From an uncultured Eubacteriales bacterium (GTDB lineage: Bacteria > Bacillota > Clostridia > Oscillospirales > Oscillospiraceae): 39,767 bases of DNA. Made by a program: the position numbers and the translations under genes. Shown here in pieces: positions 26,620-34,497 of the stretch (its first letter is position 1; each line of letters begins with the position of its first letter). The DNA is taken from contig CASEOA010000016.1 in assembly GCA_949289455.1 (NCBI GenBank), forward strand, positions 1 to 39,767, in the 5' to 3' direction. The notes below the pieces were generated by a model, which worked only from the letters and a program-made list of their open reading frames with translations, searched no databases and was not told the DNA's origin.

Positions 26620-28359
26620 TCACGCCTGGGGCGCCCCGAGGGCGTCAACGGGACACAGCTGCTGGCACACGCCGCAGCCCACGCACAGGGTGTTGTCCAC
26701 CCGGGCCTTGCCCTCCACGATGGAGATGGCCGGGCAGCCGATCTTCATGCAGCTCTTGCAGCCCACGCACTTGCCGGTATCCACCGTCAGGGGGGCCTTG
26801 TGCTTCACATATTTCAGCAGGGCGCAGGGCCGGCGGGAGATGATCACCGAGGGCTCCGCCGCCGCCAGCTCCTCCTTCACCGCGTCCTCGCACTCTTTCA
26901 GGTTGTAGGGGTCCACCACCCGCACCCGGCGGATACCCACGCTGCGGCACAGGGACTCCAGGTCGATCTTGGTGCAGGGGTCGCCCTTCAGATTGTAGCC
27001 GGTGGTGGGGTTCTGCTGGTGGCCGGTCATGCCGGTAATGGAGTTGTCCAGGATGATAACGGTGGAGTTGGACTCATTGTAGGCGATGTTGATAAGGCCG
27101 GTGACGCCGGAATGCATGAAGGTGGAGTCGCCGATCACCGCCACGGTCTTGCCCTCCATGGCTCCGCCGCTGGCCTTGTTGAAGCCGTGGAGGCCGGACA
27201 CCGAGGCCCCCATGCAGATGGTGGTGTCGATGGCCGCCAGGGGGGGCACCGCCCCCAGGGTGTAGCAGCCGATGTCCCCCAGCACGGTGAGCTTCAGTTT
27301 ATTTAAGGTGTAGAACAGGCCCCGGTGGGGACAGCCGGCGCACATCACCGGCGGACGGGCGGGGATGGGTTCCGGCAGGACGGCGCCCACGTCGGGGGCC
27401 TTGCCCAGCTGGGCGGCCACAATGTTCTGGTTGAGCTCGTCGATGAGGGAGAAGAGCTCCTTGCCCTTCACGGACAGGCCCAGCTCCTTGCAGTGGGTCT
27501 CAATGAAGCCGTCCAGCTCCTCCACCACCACCAGCTGGTCCACCGAGGCGGCGAAGTCCCGGATTTTCTGCTCCGGCATGGGCCAGATCATCCCCAGCTT
27601 GAGCACCGGGTAGGTGTCCCCCAGGGCCTCCTTCACATACTGATAGCTGGTAGAGGAGGTGATAATGCCCATGGACTTGTCCTTGCCCGCCTCAATCCGG
27701 TTGAGGGGGGTGGTCTCGGCGTAGGCGATGAGGGCCTTTGTGCGCTCTTCCACCACCGGGTGGCGGCGCTTGGCGTTGCCCGGCATCATGATGTACTTGG
27801 CCCCGTTCTTCTCATAGGGCTTCTCCGGCGGGGTAATCCGCTCCGCCGGTTCCACCACGCTCTGGGAGTGGGCCACCCGGGTGCACATTTTCAGCAGCAC
27901 CGGGGTGTCGAATTCCTCCGACAGGTCGTAGGCCAGCTTGGCCATAGCCAGGCCCTCGGCGGAGTCGGCGGGCTCCAGCATGGGGATCTTGGATGAGCGG
28001 GCGTAATGGCGGGAGTCCTGTTCGTTCTGGGAGGAGTGCATCCCGGCGTCGTCGGCCACGGCGATCACCATGCCGGCGTTGACGCCGGTGTAGCCGATGG
28101 TGAAGAGAGGGTCGGCGGCCACGTTGAGGCCCACATGCTTCATGCCGCAGAAGGACCGCTTGCCCGCCAGGCAGGCGCCGAAGGCGGACTCCATGGCCAC
28201 CTTCTCGTTGGGGGCCCACTCCGCGTAGACCTCCGGGTATTTGGCAATGGCCTCGGTGATCTCGGTGCTGGGGGTGCCGGGATAGCTGGAGACAAAGGCG
28301 CAGCCCGCCTCGTACAGGCCCCGGGCCACAGCCTCATTGCCAAGCATCAGGGTTTTCAT
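26620..28359 (-). CDS. iorA: Indolepyruvate:ferredoxin oxidoreductase, alpha subunit
   Basis: A 579-residue catalytic subunit. The start at 28359 (MKTLMLGNEAVARGLYEAGC) has GGAGG seven bases upstream. A longer in-frame reading to 28473 runs back through the T-box terminator and is rejected. Domains: pyrimidine-binding domain at about 5-180 (SSYPGTPSTEI), linking domain, TPP-binding domain at about 350-500 with VLGDIGCYTLG and GDSTFMHSG...N, and a C-terminal ferredoxin domain at about 528-575 with two 4Fe-4S sites (CVGCKSCMKIGCP and CVGCGVCQQLCP). It oxidises, or reductively makes, indole-, phenyl- or hydroxyphenylpyruvate. It is the first gene under the Phe-type T-box, so expression should rise when charged tRNA-Phe is scarce. 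Confidence 0.95.
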   Translation of the reverse strand: MKTLMLGNEAVARGLYEAGCAFVSSYPGTPSTEITEAIAKYPEVYAEWAPNEKVAMESAFGACLAGKRSFCGMKHVGLNVAADPLFTIGYTGVNAGMVIAVADDAGMHSSQNEQDSRHYARSSKIPMLEPADSAEGLAMAKLAYDLSEEFDTPVLLKMCTRVAHSQSVVEPAERITPPEKPYEKNGAKYIMMPGNAKRRHPVVEERTKALIAYAETTPLNRIEAGKDKSMGIITSSTSYQYVKEALGDTYPVLKLGMIWPMPEQKIRDFAASVDQLVVVEELDGFIETHCKELGLSVKGKELFSLIDELNQNIVAAQLGKAPDVGAVLPEPIPARPPVMCAGCPHRGLFYTLNKLKLTVLGDIGCYTLGAVPPLAAIDTTICMGASVSGLHGFNKASGGAMEGKTVAVIGDSTFMHSGVTGLINIAYNESNSTVIILDNSITGMTGHQQNPTTGYNLKGDPCTKIDLESLCRSVGIRRVRVVDPYNLKECEDAVKEELAAAEPSVIISRRPCALLKYVKHKAPLTVDTGKCVGCKSCMKIGCPAISIVEGKARVDNTLCVGCGVCQQLCPVDALGAPQA

Positions 28360-28417
28360 CGCTGTTCCTCCTTCTCCCCCGCCTGGGGCGGGAGGGTGAT
28401 AGTATCGGTGGCAGAAC

Positions 28418-28692
28418 AAAAAAGTCCTCTGCAAGAAAGCCTTGCAGAGGACGAGAACTTCCCGTGGTACCACCTCAGTTTACCGCCAACGGCGGCCTCG
28501 GGGGATGCTTCAATATCCCCGGCGCTGTAACGGGCGCCCCCGTCGCTGCTTACTGCCGGGCATACCCGGTTCGGCAGGCCGCTCAGGAAGGAATTCGGGA
28601 CGGGCCTCCCGCTGCCTCGCACCGGCCGGCAGCTCTCTGGGGGGAGCAACCCCTTCCCTACTTGGTTCCGTCATCGCGTTGCAATATGGATG
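28418..28692 (-). promoter_or_regulatory. T-box leader, TTC (Phe) specifier
   Basis: Minus-strand leader of iorA. Stem I begins with GCGATGACGG...AAGTAGGG. The specifier region reads GAA-TTC-CTTCCTGAG, with TTC at 28593-28591, aligning with the T-box consensus GAA-NNN-ACTCCCGAG. The T-box sequence GGTGGTACCACGG (28474-28462) contains TGGT, which pairs with an ACCA tRNA end, right for tRNA-Phe (A73). The competing terminator is a 12-bp stem, CTTGCAGAGGAC type (28452-28424), followed by TTTTTT. Uncharged tRNA-Phe should stabilise the antiterminator and switch the ior operon on. Confidence 0.92.
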
Positions 28693-28698
28693 GAAATA

Positions 28699-28727
28699 AC
28701 TCTACCACTTTTATGTGCTAAAGTCAA
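28699..28727 (-). promoter_or_regulatory. Promoter of the Phe T-box / ior operon
   Basis: TTGACT (28727-28722), a 17-bp spacer and TAGAGT (28704-28699), just downstream of the symporter stop. The whole 29-bp element differs at one position from the promoter of the Tyr T-box at 32450-32478. Confidence 0.75.
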
Positions 28728-28752
28728 TGGCCTTTCGGGAAGTTTTGTAAAA

Positions 28753-30342
28753 TTAAGCCTTGCGTTTTTTGGACTTTTTGGAGCGGGCCTCCCCCTGGCG
28801 GCCGATGGAGTCCTTCACGGTGACGGTGACGGTGCGCTCATAGCAGGCGAAAATGGACTCAATTTCCTGGCTGGAGGGGGCCTTGGACACCAGGCTCACC
28901 ACCGGCACCAGCACCAGCCCCGCCAGCATACAGAAGGCGCCGCAGTTGATGGGGGATTGGAGAATAGCGGGGAAGGATTTGCCGAAAAAGATGTTGGCCA
29001 GCATCACCACGGTGGAAAACAGGAAGCTGACCATGCAGGCCGGTTTGGTGACCCGCTTCCAGTACAGGCCGTAGAGGAAGGGGGCCAGGAAGGCCCCGGC
29101 CAGGGCGCCCCAGGACACGCCCATAAGCTGGGCGATAAAGGTGACGTTGCTGGTATACTGGATGATGGCCAGCACCACGCTGATGGCGATGAACACCACC
29201 ACCAGGACCCGCATCCACCGCACCTGCCGCTTTTCGTCCATCTCCTTGATGAGGTTGCCCTTGATAAAGTCCAGGGTGAGGGTGGAGGAGGAGGCCAGCA
29301 CCAGGGAGCTGAGGGTGGACATGGAGGCGGAGAGCACCAGGATCACCACCACGGCGATGAGCACCGCCGGCAGACCGGAGAGCATGGTGGGGATGATGGA
29401 GTCGTAGCCTCCGGCGGCCACCGCCTCGGGGGTGGAGAACAGCCGGCCGAAGCCCCCCAGGAAGTAGCAGCCTCCGGCCACCACCACGGCAAAGGCGGTG
29501 GACACCACCATGCCGGTGTTGATGGATTTTTCGCTTTTGATGGCGTAGAATTTCTGCACCATCTGGGGCAGGCCCCAGGTGCCCAGGCTGGTGAGGAGGA
29601 CCACACCCAGCAGGTTCACCGGGTCGGGGCCGAAGAAGGAGGCGAACACGCCGGGGGTCTCGGAGGTGGCGGGGTCGCTGACCCGGGCCAGCCCGTCCAG
29701 GGCGGCCAGGAAGCCCCCCTGGCTGTTGAGCACCGCGGCAATGACGGCAATGATGCCGAAAATCATGATGATGCCCTGGATAAAGTCGTTGATGGCGGTG
29801 GCCATGTATCCTCCGGCGATGACATAGATGCCGGTGAGCACCGCCATGACCACCACGCACACGGCGTAGTCGATGTCAAAGGCCATGGCAAACAGGCGGC
29901 TCAGGCCGTTGTACAGGCTGGCGGTGTAGGGGATGAGGAAAATAAAGATGATCACCGAGGCGGTGAGCTTCAAAGACCGGCTGTGGAAGCGCTTGCCGAA
30001 GAATTCCGGCATGGTGGCGCTGTCCAGGTGCTGGGTCATGACCCGGGTGCGGCGGCCCAGCACCGCCCAGGCCAGCAGGGAGCCCAGAAAGGCGTTGCCC
30101 AGCCCCGCCCAGGTGGCGGCGATGCCGTATTTCCAGCCGAACTGACCGGCGTAGCCCACAAAGACCACGGCGGAAAAATAGCTGGTGCCGTAGGCGAAGG
30201 CGGTGAGCCAGGGGCCCACCGACCGGCCCCCCAGCACAAAGCCGTTGACGTCGGTGGTGTGGCGGCGGCAGTACAGCCCGATGCCCACCATCACCGCGAA
30301 AAACACCACCAGCATGGAGCCCTTGATGACCATATCTCTCAT
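28753..30342 (-). CDS. Sodium:solute symporter (SSF family)
   Basis: A 529-residue inner-membrane protein with about 13 hydrophobic segments and the SSF hallmarks: GGRSVGPWLTAFAYGTSYFS near the N-terminus, YxxVYxGGYMATAINDFIQG-type sequence (IYVIAGGYMATAINDFIQGI) and LASSSTLTLDF. Length and layout fit the SLC5/PutP-PanF-like family, which imports carboxylates, amino acids or vitamins with Na+. It is the second gene after the Tyr T-box, behind an acyl-CoA ligase, and lies just upstream of the Phe T-box operon. A role in aryl-acid uptake (phenylacetate, hydroxyphenylacetate) is a reasonable inference; short-chain carboxylates are the main alternative. No terminator follows, so transcripts may run into the Phe T-box. 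Confidence 0.9.
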   Translation of the reverse strand: MRDMVIKGSMLVVFFAVMVGIGLYCRRHTTDVNGFVLGGRSVGPWLTAFAYGTSYFSAVVFVGYAGQFGWKYGIAATWAGLGNAFLGSLLAWAVLGRRTRVMTQHLDSATMPEFFGKRFHSRSLKLTASVIIFIFLIPYTASLYNGLSRLFAMAFDIDYAVCVVVMAVLTGIYVIAGGYMATAINDFIQGIIMIFGIIAVIAAVLNSQGGFLAALDGLARVSDPATSETPGVFASFFGPDPVNLLGVVLLTSLGTWGLPQMVQKFYAIKSEKSINTGMVVSTAFAVVVAGGCYFLGGFGRLFSTPEAVAAGGYDSIIPTMLSGLPAVLIAVVVILVLSASMSTLSSLVLASSSTLTLDFIKGNLIKEMDEKRQVRWMRVLVVVFIAISVVLAIIQYTSNVTFIAQLMGVSWGALAGAFLAPFLYGLYWKRVTKPACMVSFLFSTVVMLANIFFGKSFPAILQSPINCGAFCMLAGLVLVPVVSLVSKAPSSQEIESIFACYERTVTVTVKDSIGRQGEARSKKSKKRKA

Positions 30343-30508
30343 TGCCGTATTCCCTCATTTCCTTTGGCGCGGAGCCGAAAATTGGCCGAAACTGGAGATT
30401 GTTCCCGCTATTTTGGGGGGCCAAGGGCGCAAAAACCAGGCCTCCCGGGAAAACGCCTCCCGCGGGGATGAATCTCCTATCTTCTATTTCCCAACTCCTC
30501 ACTGGAGT

Positions 30509-32146
30509 TTAGCTGTTGTTCTGTACCTCTACCAGCCGGCCGGAGCAGTACCGCTCCCGGAGCACCGGCTTTTCGATTTTGCCGGTGGGGTTGCGGGGCA
30601 CCTTGTCAAAGATGACCTTCCGGGGCCGCTTGTACCGGGGCAGCTCCTTGCAAAAGGAATTGATCTCCTCCTCGGTGCAGGAGACCCCCTCCTTGACCTG
30701 GATGATGGCGGCGGCGATCTCCCCCAGCCGCTTGTCGGGCAGGCCGATGACGGCGGCGTCGCTGATCTTGTCGTTCTTGCGCAAAAAGTCCTCGATCTGC
30801 ACCGGGTAGATGTTCTCGCCCCCGGAGATGATCACGTCCTTTTTCCGGTCCACCAGGTAGATGAAGCCCTCCTCGTCCTGGCGGGCCATGTCGCCGGTGT
30901 ACAGCCACTCCCCCTTCAGCACCTCCTCGGTGGCCTTGGGGTTTTTATAGTAGCACTGCATGACGCCGGGGCCCTTCACCGCCAGCTCCCCCACGTCTCC
31001 GGGGGTGACGTCCTTGCCCTGGTCGTCCACAATGCGGGCCTCCCACAGGTAGCCCGGCTTGCCGATGGCCCCCACCTTGCGGATGTTTTCCACCCCCAGG
31101 TGGACGCACCCCGGGCCGATGGACTCGCTGAGGCCGTAGTTGGTGTCGTACTGGTGGTGGGGGAAGATCTTCTGCCACCGGTGGATCAGGCTGGGAGGCA
31201 CCGGCTGGGCGCCGATGTGCATCAGCCGCCACTGGTCCAGGTAGTAGTGGTCCAAATCCACCCGGCCGCTGTCAATGGCGTCCAGAATATCCTGAGCCCA
31301 GGGCACCAGCAGCCAGACAATGGTGCACTTTTCCTCGGTAATGGCCCGGAGAATCCACTCGGGCTTCACGTCCCGCAGCAGCACCGCCTTGCCTCCGCTG
31401 GCAAGGGAGCCGAACCAGTGCATCTTGGCCCCGGTGTGGTAGAGGGGCGGGATGCACAGGAACACGTCCTGCCGGGTCTGGCCGTGGTGGCGCTGCTCGG
31501 TAAGGGCGGAGCAGTACAGGGCCCGGTGGTTGTGGAGGATGGCCTTGGGGAAGCCGGTGGTGCCAGAGGAGAAGTAGATGGCGGCGTAGTCGGCCTCGTC
31601 CAGGGCCACCGGCGGGGCGCTGGAGGAGCAGAAGCCCATGAGCTTGCAGCAGTCCTCGGCGTAATCCGGCTTGTTGGGCCCCACGAAGAACATCATCTTG
31701 ACCTGGGGCAGCTGGCGGGCGATGGGGTCCATCCGGCCGATGAACTCGGGGCCAAAGACCAGTACCTCCACATCGGCCAGCTCCAGGCAGTATTTGATCT
31801 CGTCGGTGGAGTAGCGGAAGTTCAGCGGCACCGCCAGGCAGCCCGCCTTCAGAGCGCCAAAGTAGATGGGCAGCCACTCCAGGCAGTTCATCAGCAGGAT
31901 GCCCACCTTGGCCCCCCGCTCCACCCCCCGGCTCAGCAGCAGGTTGGCAAACCGGTTGGCCCGGCTGTCAAAGTCCCGCCAGCTCAGCTCCCGGCGGTAG
32001 GGGGCGTTGGGATTGGTGCTCTGGATCAGGCTGAAATCCCGCCAGGTCACCGCCTTGTCCCGCTCCTCCGAGGGGGTGATCTCCACCAGGGCTGTGTCCG
32101 CGCCGTACAGCCGGGCGTTGCGCTCCAACAGTTCCGTTATGACCAT
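30509..32146 (-). CDS. AMP-dependent acyl/aryl-CoA ligase
   Basis: A 545-residue adenylate-forming enzyme of the FadD/4CL type: acid + ATP + CoA gives acyl-CoA + AMP + PPi. Motifs: P-loop YFSSGTTGFPKAILHNH near residue 189, YGLSESIGPG, the GELAVKGPGVM stretch, YTGDMARQDEEGFIYLVDRK (adenine-binding and hinge), and the catalytic lysine region RNPTGKIEKPVLRERY at the C-terminus. SD AAAGGAGAG precedes the ATG. It is the first gene after the Tyr T-box and precedes a symporter by 166 bases with no terminator. The Tyr-responsive leader makes an aryl acid such as 4-hydroxyphenylacetate a likely substrate; family signatures alone cannot separate this from fatty or other aromatic acids. Confidence 0.88.
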   Translation of the reverse strand: MVITELLERNARLYGADTALVEITPSEERDKAVTWRDFSLIQSTNPNAPYRRELSWRDFDSRANRFANLLLSRGVERGAKVGILLMNCLEWLPIYFGALKAGCLAVPLNFRYSTDEIKYCLELADVEVLVFGPEFIGRMDPIARQLPQVKMMFFVGPNKPDYAEDCCKLMGFCSSSAPPVALDEADYAAIYFSSGTTGFPKAILHNHRALYCSALTEQRHHGQTRQDVFLCIPPLYHTGAKMHWFGSLASGGKAVLLRDVKPEWILRAITEEKCTIVWLLVPWAQDILDAIDSGRVDLDHYYLDQWRLMHIGAQPVPPSLIHRWQKIFPHHQYDTNYGLSESIGPGCVHLGVENIRKVGAIGKPGYLWEARIVDDQGKDVTPGDVGELAVKGPGVMQCYYKNPKATEEVLKGEWLYTGDMARQDEEGFIYLVDRKKDVIISGGENIYPVQIEDFLRKNDKISDAAVIGLPDKRLGEIAAAIIQVKEGVSCTEEEINSFCKELPRYKRPRKVIFDKVPRNPTGKIEKPVLRERYCSGRLVEVQNNS

Positions 32147-32174
32147 GGTAACTCTCCTTTACTTCTGTAAATGC

Positions 32175-32443
32175 AAAAAAATCGTCCTCTGCCTGTGCAG
32201 AGGACGAGAACATTCCCGTGGTACCACCTCAATTTGCCGCGGTTACGGCCTCATGGGGCCGGGTGAGCCCCCGCGCGGTATCGGGCGCACCCGTCGCCGC
32301 CTACTGGGGGACACCCCGTTGGGCGGGCCGCTCGGGAGGGTATTGGGCGGCGGCCTCCCCTCCTGCCTCGCACCGGCCGGCAGGTCTCTGAAGGGGATGA
32401 TCCGGGCCTACTTGGCTCCGTCATCGCGTTGCTGTGATTGATG
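32175..32443 (-). promoter_or_regulatory. T-box leader, TAC (Tyr) specifier
   Basis: Minus-strand leader of the acyl-CoA ligase gene. Stem I starts GCGATGACGGAGCCAAGTAG. The specifier region reads CAA-TAC-CCTCCCGAG with TAC at 32342-32340, in exact register with TTC in the Phe leader. The T-box sequence GAGGTGGTACCACGG (32230-32216) carries TGGT, matching a tRNA with A73, as tRNA-Tyr has. The terminator stem CGTCCTCTGC (32206-32183, four-base loop) is followed by a T-run. It should turn on the ligase and symporter when tRNA-Tyr is uncharged. Confidence 0.92.
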
Positions 32444-32449
32444 TGCTAC

Positions 32450-32478
32450 ACTCTACCACTTTTAAGTGCTAAAGTCAA
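32450..32478 (-). promoter_or_regulatory. Promoter of the Tyr T-box operon
   Basis: TTGACT (32478-32473), a 17-bp spacer holding the palindrome CACTTAAAAGTG, and TAGAGT (32455-32450). It lies just past the thioesterase stop and is nearly identical to the promoter at 28699-28727. Confidence 0.75.
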
Positions 32479-32487
32479 GGGGATATT

Positions 32488-32898
32488 TTACTTTTTTGCC
32501 GGCGGTGTGGTATAGCCGTTGACCACAAAGTGGGCCACCTGGGTGCCCAGCTCGTCGGTCACTGTAACCTGGTACAGGCAGGTGGTCCGCCCCGCCTTGA
32601 GGCAGTCCGCCCGGGCGGTGAGGGTGTCCCCCCGAGCGGGGGAGAGGAAGGTCACCGATACTTGCCGGGTCACCGTCATGCTGTCGCTGTGGCCGTTGGC
32701 CGCCACGGCAAAGGCAAAGTCGGCCAGGGTAAAGATGGCGCCCCCCATGGGCACGTTGTTGATGTTGCGGTGAACCGGCTGGAGGACCATGGAGCAGACG
32801 GCGTGGCCGGGGGCGGCCTCGTCGATCACCGCCCCGGCGGCCTGGGTGGCGAACCGGTCGGAGGCAAAGCGGGCGCGGATCTGGTCAAGGTCGGGCAT
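32488..32898 (-). CDS. PaaI-type hotdog thioesterase
   Basis: A 136-residue hotdog-fold acyl-CoA thioesterase of the PaaI family. The core motif HRNINNVPMGGAIFTLADFA (with the conserved N/G and D/A positions) is present, and length fits. These enzymes hydrolyse aryl-CoA or phenylacetyl-CoA derivatives and can free trapped CoA. It precedes the Tyr T-box unit on the same strand and is functionally linked to the two aryl-CoA ligases by location. SD AAAAGGAG lies before the start. The gap to the araR terminator is only about 30 bases and holds no clear promoter, so it may rely on read-through. Confidence 0.88.
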   Translation of the reverse strand: MPDLDQIRARFASDRFATQAAGAVIDEAAPGHAVCSMVLQPVHRNINNVPMGGAIFTLADFAFAVAANGHSDSMTVTRQVSVTFLSPARGDTLTARADCLKAGRTTCLYQVTVTDELGTQVAHFVVNGYTTPPAKK

Positions 32899-32928
32899 GG
32901 GAAAGACTCCTTTTCTATTGATTGTCTG

Positions 32929-32964
32929 AAAAAAGCAAGACCCGGGGCGGTGGCCGCCCCGGGT
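32929..32964 (-). terminator. Terminator of the AraR-like gene
   Basis: A perfect 11-bp stem (ACCCGGGGCGG 32940-32950, CCGCCCCGGGT 32954-32964) with a three-base loop is followed on the minus strand by CTTGCTTTTTT. Confidence 0.88.
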
Positions 32965-32969
32965 AACAT

Positions 32970-34031
32970 TCAGCTGCTCTGCCGTTCAATGAGGAACCAG
33001 GGGGCCACCTCGGAGGTGCACTCCTCCCCCCGCAGCCGCCGTATCAGCAGCTCGGCGGCCATCTGTCCCACGTTGTAGTCCCCGTGGGACAGGGAGGTAA
33101 TGCCGATGGGGGACAGCTCGCTGTACTGGCTGTTGTCGAAGCTGACCACCGCCATGTCCTTGGGGATGCGGATGCCCCTTTTCAGCAGGTAGGAGATGAG
33201 CCGGGAGGCCACCTCGTCGTTGTAGCACACCACGGCGGTGCAGCTGCCGATGACCCGATCCACCGCCGCCCAGGACTCGTCGTTGTCCAGCAGGTCCCCC
33301 TTGCTCTCGGTGTTGTACCAGTAGACCTGCTGGTCCTCCAGTGGGAGGCCCAGGTCCCGCAGGGCGTCGGCGTAGCCGGCGTACCGCTGGAGGCCCTGGA
33401 TGTCGTCGTTTTTGAAGATGCCGGCCATGGCCCGGTGGCCTTTCCGGTAGAGGTACTCCACCAGCTGCCGGCCGCCGCCGTAGTTGTCGTCCAGTACCGA
33501 CAGGGAGCCGGGCAGCCGGTTATAATCCCCGTGCATGAACACCAGGGGGATACCGGCGTCGATCAGGCTCTGGTACAGATCCAGGTTGGGGTTGGGCAGG
33601 CCGGTCTTGCTCCCCTCCACCAAAATGCCGTCGGGCCGCACCCCATCCAGCAGGGACTGGAGGATGCGCCGCTCGGTGGACACCTGGTTCTGCGTGGAGA
33701 ATAAGGTGGGGGCGGCATTGTTGGCGGCCAGCACGGTTTCGATCTCCCGGAGGATGGAGGGAAAGATATAGTTGCTGATGTAGGTGGTCACCACCGCCAC
33801 GGTGAGCCGGCGGGGGGTCCCCTGTTCCAGAATGTGGGAACCGCTGCCCTGCCGGCGCTCAATGAGCTTCTCGCTGGCCAGAAGGGACAGGGCCTGGCGG
33901 ACGGTCTGGCGGCTGACCTGGAACTGTTGGCACAGGGCCTGCTCCGTGGGCAGCAGCATGGTATCCTCATAGAGGCCGTTCTGAATGGCGGCCCGCAGAC
34001 TGTCCGCCACGGCCTGATATTTGTGCTGCAT
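32970..34031 (-). CDS. araR: AraR-like arabinose repressor (GntR HTH + LacI-type sensor)
   Basis: A 353-residue regulator. The start at 34031 (MQHKYQAVADSLRAAIQNG) follows a GAGGTGGAG site; upstream in-frame extensions lack support. Residues about 1-70 are a GntR-type winged helix (LCQQFQVSRQTVRQALSLL, RQGSGSHI). Residues about 80-350 are a LacI/periplasmic-binding-protein sensor domain (PDGILVEGSKTG, VVCYNDEVASRLISYLLKRG, MAVVSFDNSQYS). This fusion is the AraR architecture of Firmicutes, in which L-arabinose releases the repressor from DNA. It is divergent from an ABC sugar importer followed by araA, and AraR-like operators occur in both promoters, which supports the symbol. Confidence 0.9.
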   Translation of the reverse strand: MQHKYQAVADSLRAAIQNGLYEDTMLLPTEQALCQQFQVSRQTVRQALSLLASEKLIERRQGSGSHILEQGTPRRLTVAVVTTYISNYIFPSILREIETVLAANNAAPTLFSTQNQVSTERRILQSLLDGVRPDGILVEGSKTGLPNPNLDLYQSLIDAGIPLVFMHGDYNRLPGSLSVLDDNYGGGRQLVEYLYRKGHRAMAGIFKNDDIQGLQRYAGYADALRDLGLPLEDQQVYWYNTESKGDLLDNDESWAAVDRVIGSCTAVVCYNDEVASRLISYLLKRGIRIPKDMAVVSFDNSQYSELSPIGITSLSHGDYNVGQMAAELLIRRLRGEECTSEVAPWFLIERQSS

Positions 34032-34114
34032 ATGCTCCACCTCGCAGTATGGAAAGAGTGGGCCGGCGGCGGGAACAGACAAAAGCTCCGGTCGTCTGCC
34101 GTTACTATGAGGTA

Positions 34115-34143
34115 AGCATAGCATATTTGTATGTAGCCTGCAA
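34115..34143 (-). promoter_or_regulatory. araR promoter with internal operator-like site
   Basis: TTGCAG (34143-34138), a 17-bp spacer and TATGCT (34120-34115). The sequence at 34125-34140, ATTTGTATGTAGCCTG on the plus strand, matches 10 of 16 positions of the Bacillus AraR operator ATTTGTACGTACAAAT as I recall it, and lies in the spacer, consistent with autorepression. Confidence 0.55.
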
Positions 34144-34479
34144 GAGCAAATATCCAAAATTGTATTGGCGATGCGCCTGGCCCGGGAACCGGGTGTGGGG
34201 TGGAAATAGTGGAAACATACTATACATTCTGGCAAAAATGCGGGAATTAAACTGCGGAAAATGATGGCACCTCCCATAACTCGTCAAAAAATGATCCAGA
34301 TGAATTGGGGAGAATGTGCAAAATCACTAAATACATTTTTTCTTTTAACTGTAATAAAAAGTTCACAATTTTCCAAAGAATGTGTAAATTATGAAATAAT
34401 ATTTAAAATACAATAAAAAAGATAGAATTTATTCTGGTCGATTTAGTTTAAATGTATTGTCGCAAACCTAGAAAGTTCA

Positions 34480-34495
34480 AATTGTTCGTACATCT
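34480..34495 (+). promoter_or_regulatory. AraR operator-like site
   Basis: AATTGTTCGTACATCT matches 12 of 16 positions of the Bacillus AraR operator ATTTGTACGTACAAAT (recalled, not searched). It ends two bases before the -35 box. A weaker match (9 of 16) lies at 34502-34517, two helical turns away, inside the promoter. Confidence 0.65.
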
Positions 34496-34497
34496 TG

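Noticed and set aside
28360-28473. N-terminal extension of IorA to 28473
   Set aside because: It would translate through the T-box terminator and antiterminator; the ATG at 28359 has a good SD and matches the normal IorA N-terminus.
28591-28596. Trp or Ile specifier for the T-boxes
   Set aside because: Trp is excluded by the TGGT antiterminator (tRNA-Trp has G73) and the lack of TGG at the site. An Ile reading (ATT/ATA) is one base out of register with the consensus GAA-NNN-ACTCC arrangement, though a covariance model should confirm this.
28690-32170. Long plus-strand frames (28690-30471 and 30203-32170) opposite the symporter and ligase
   Set aside because: Shadow frames of GC-rich genes, low-complexity products, and no plausible start signals.
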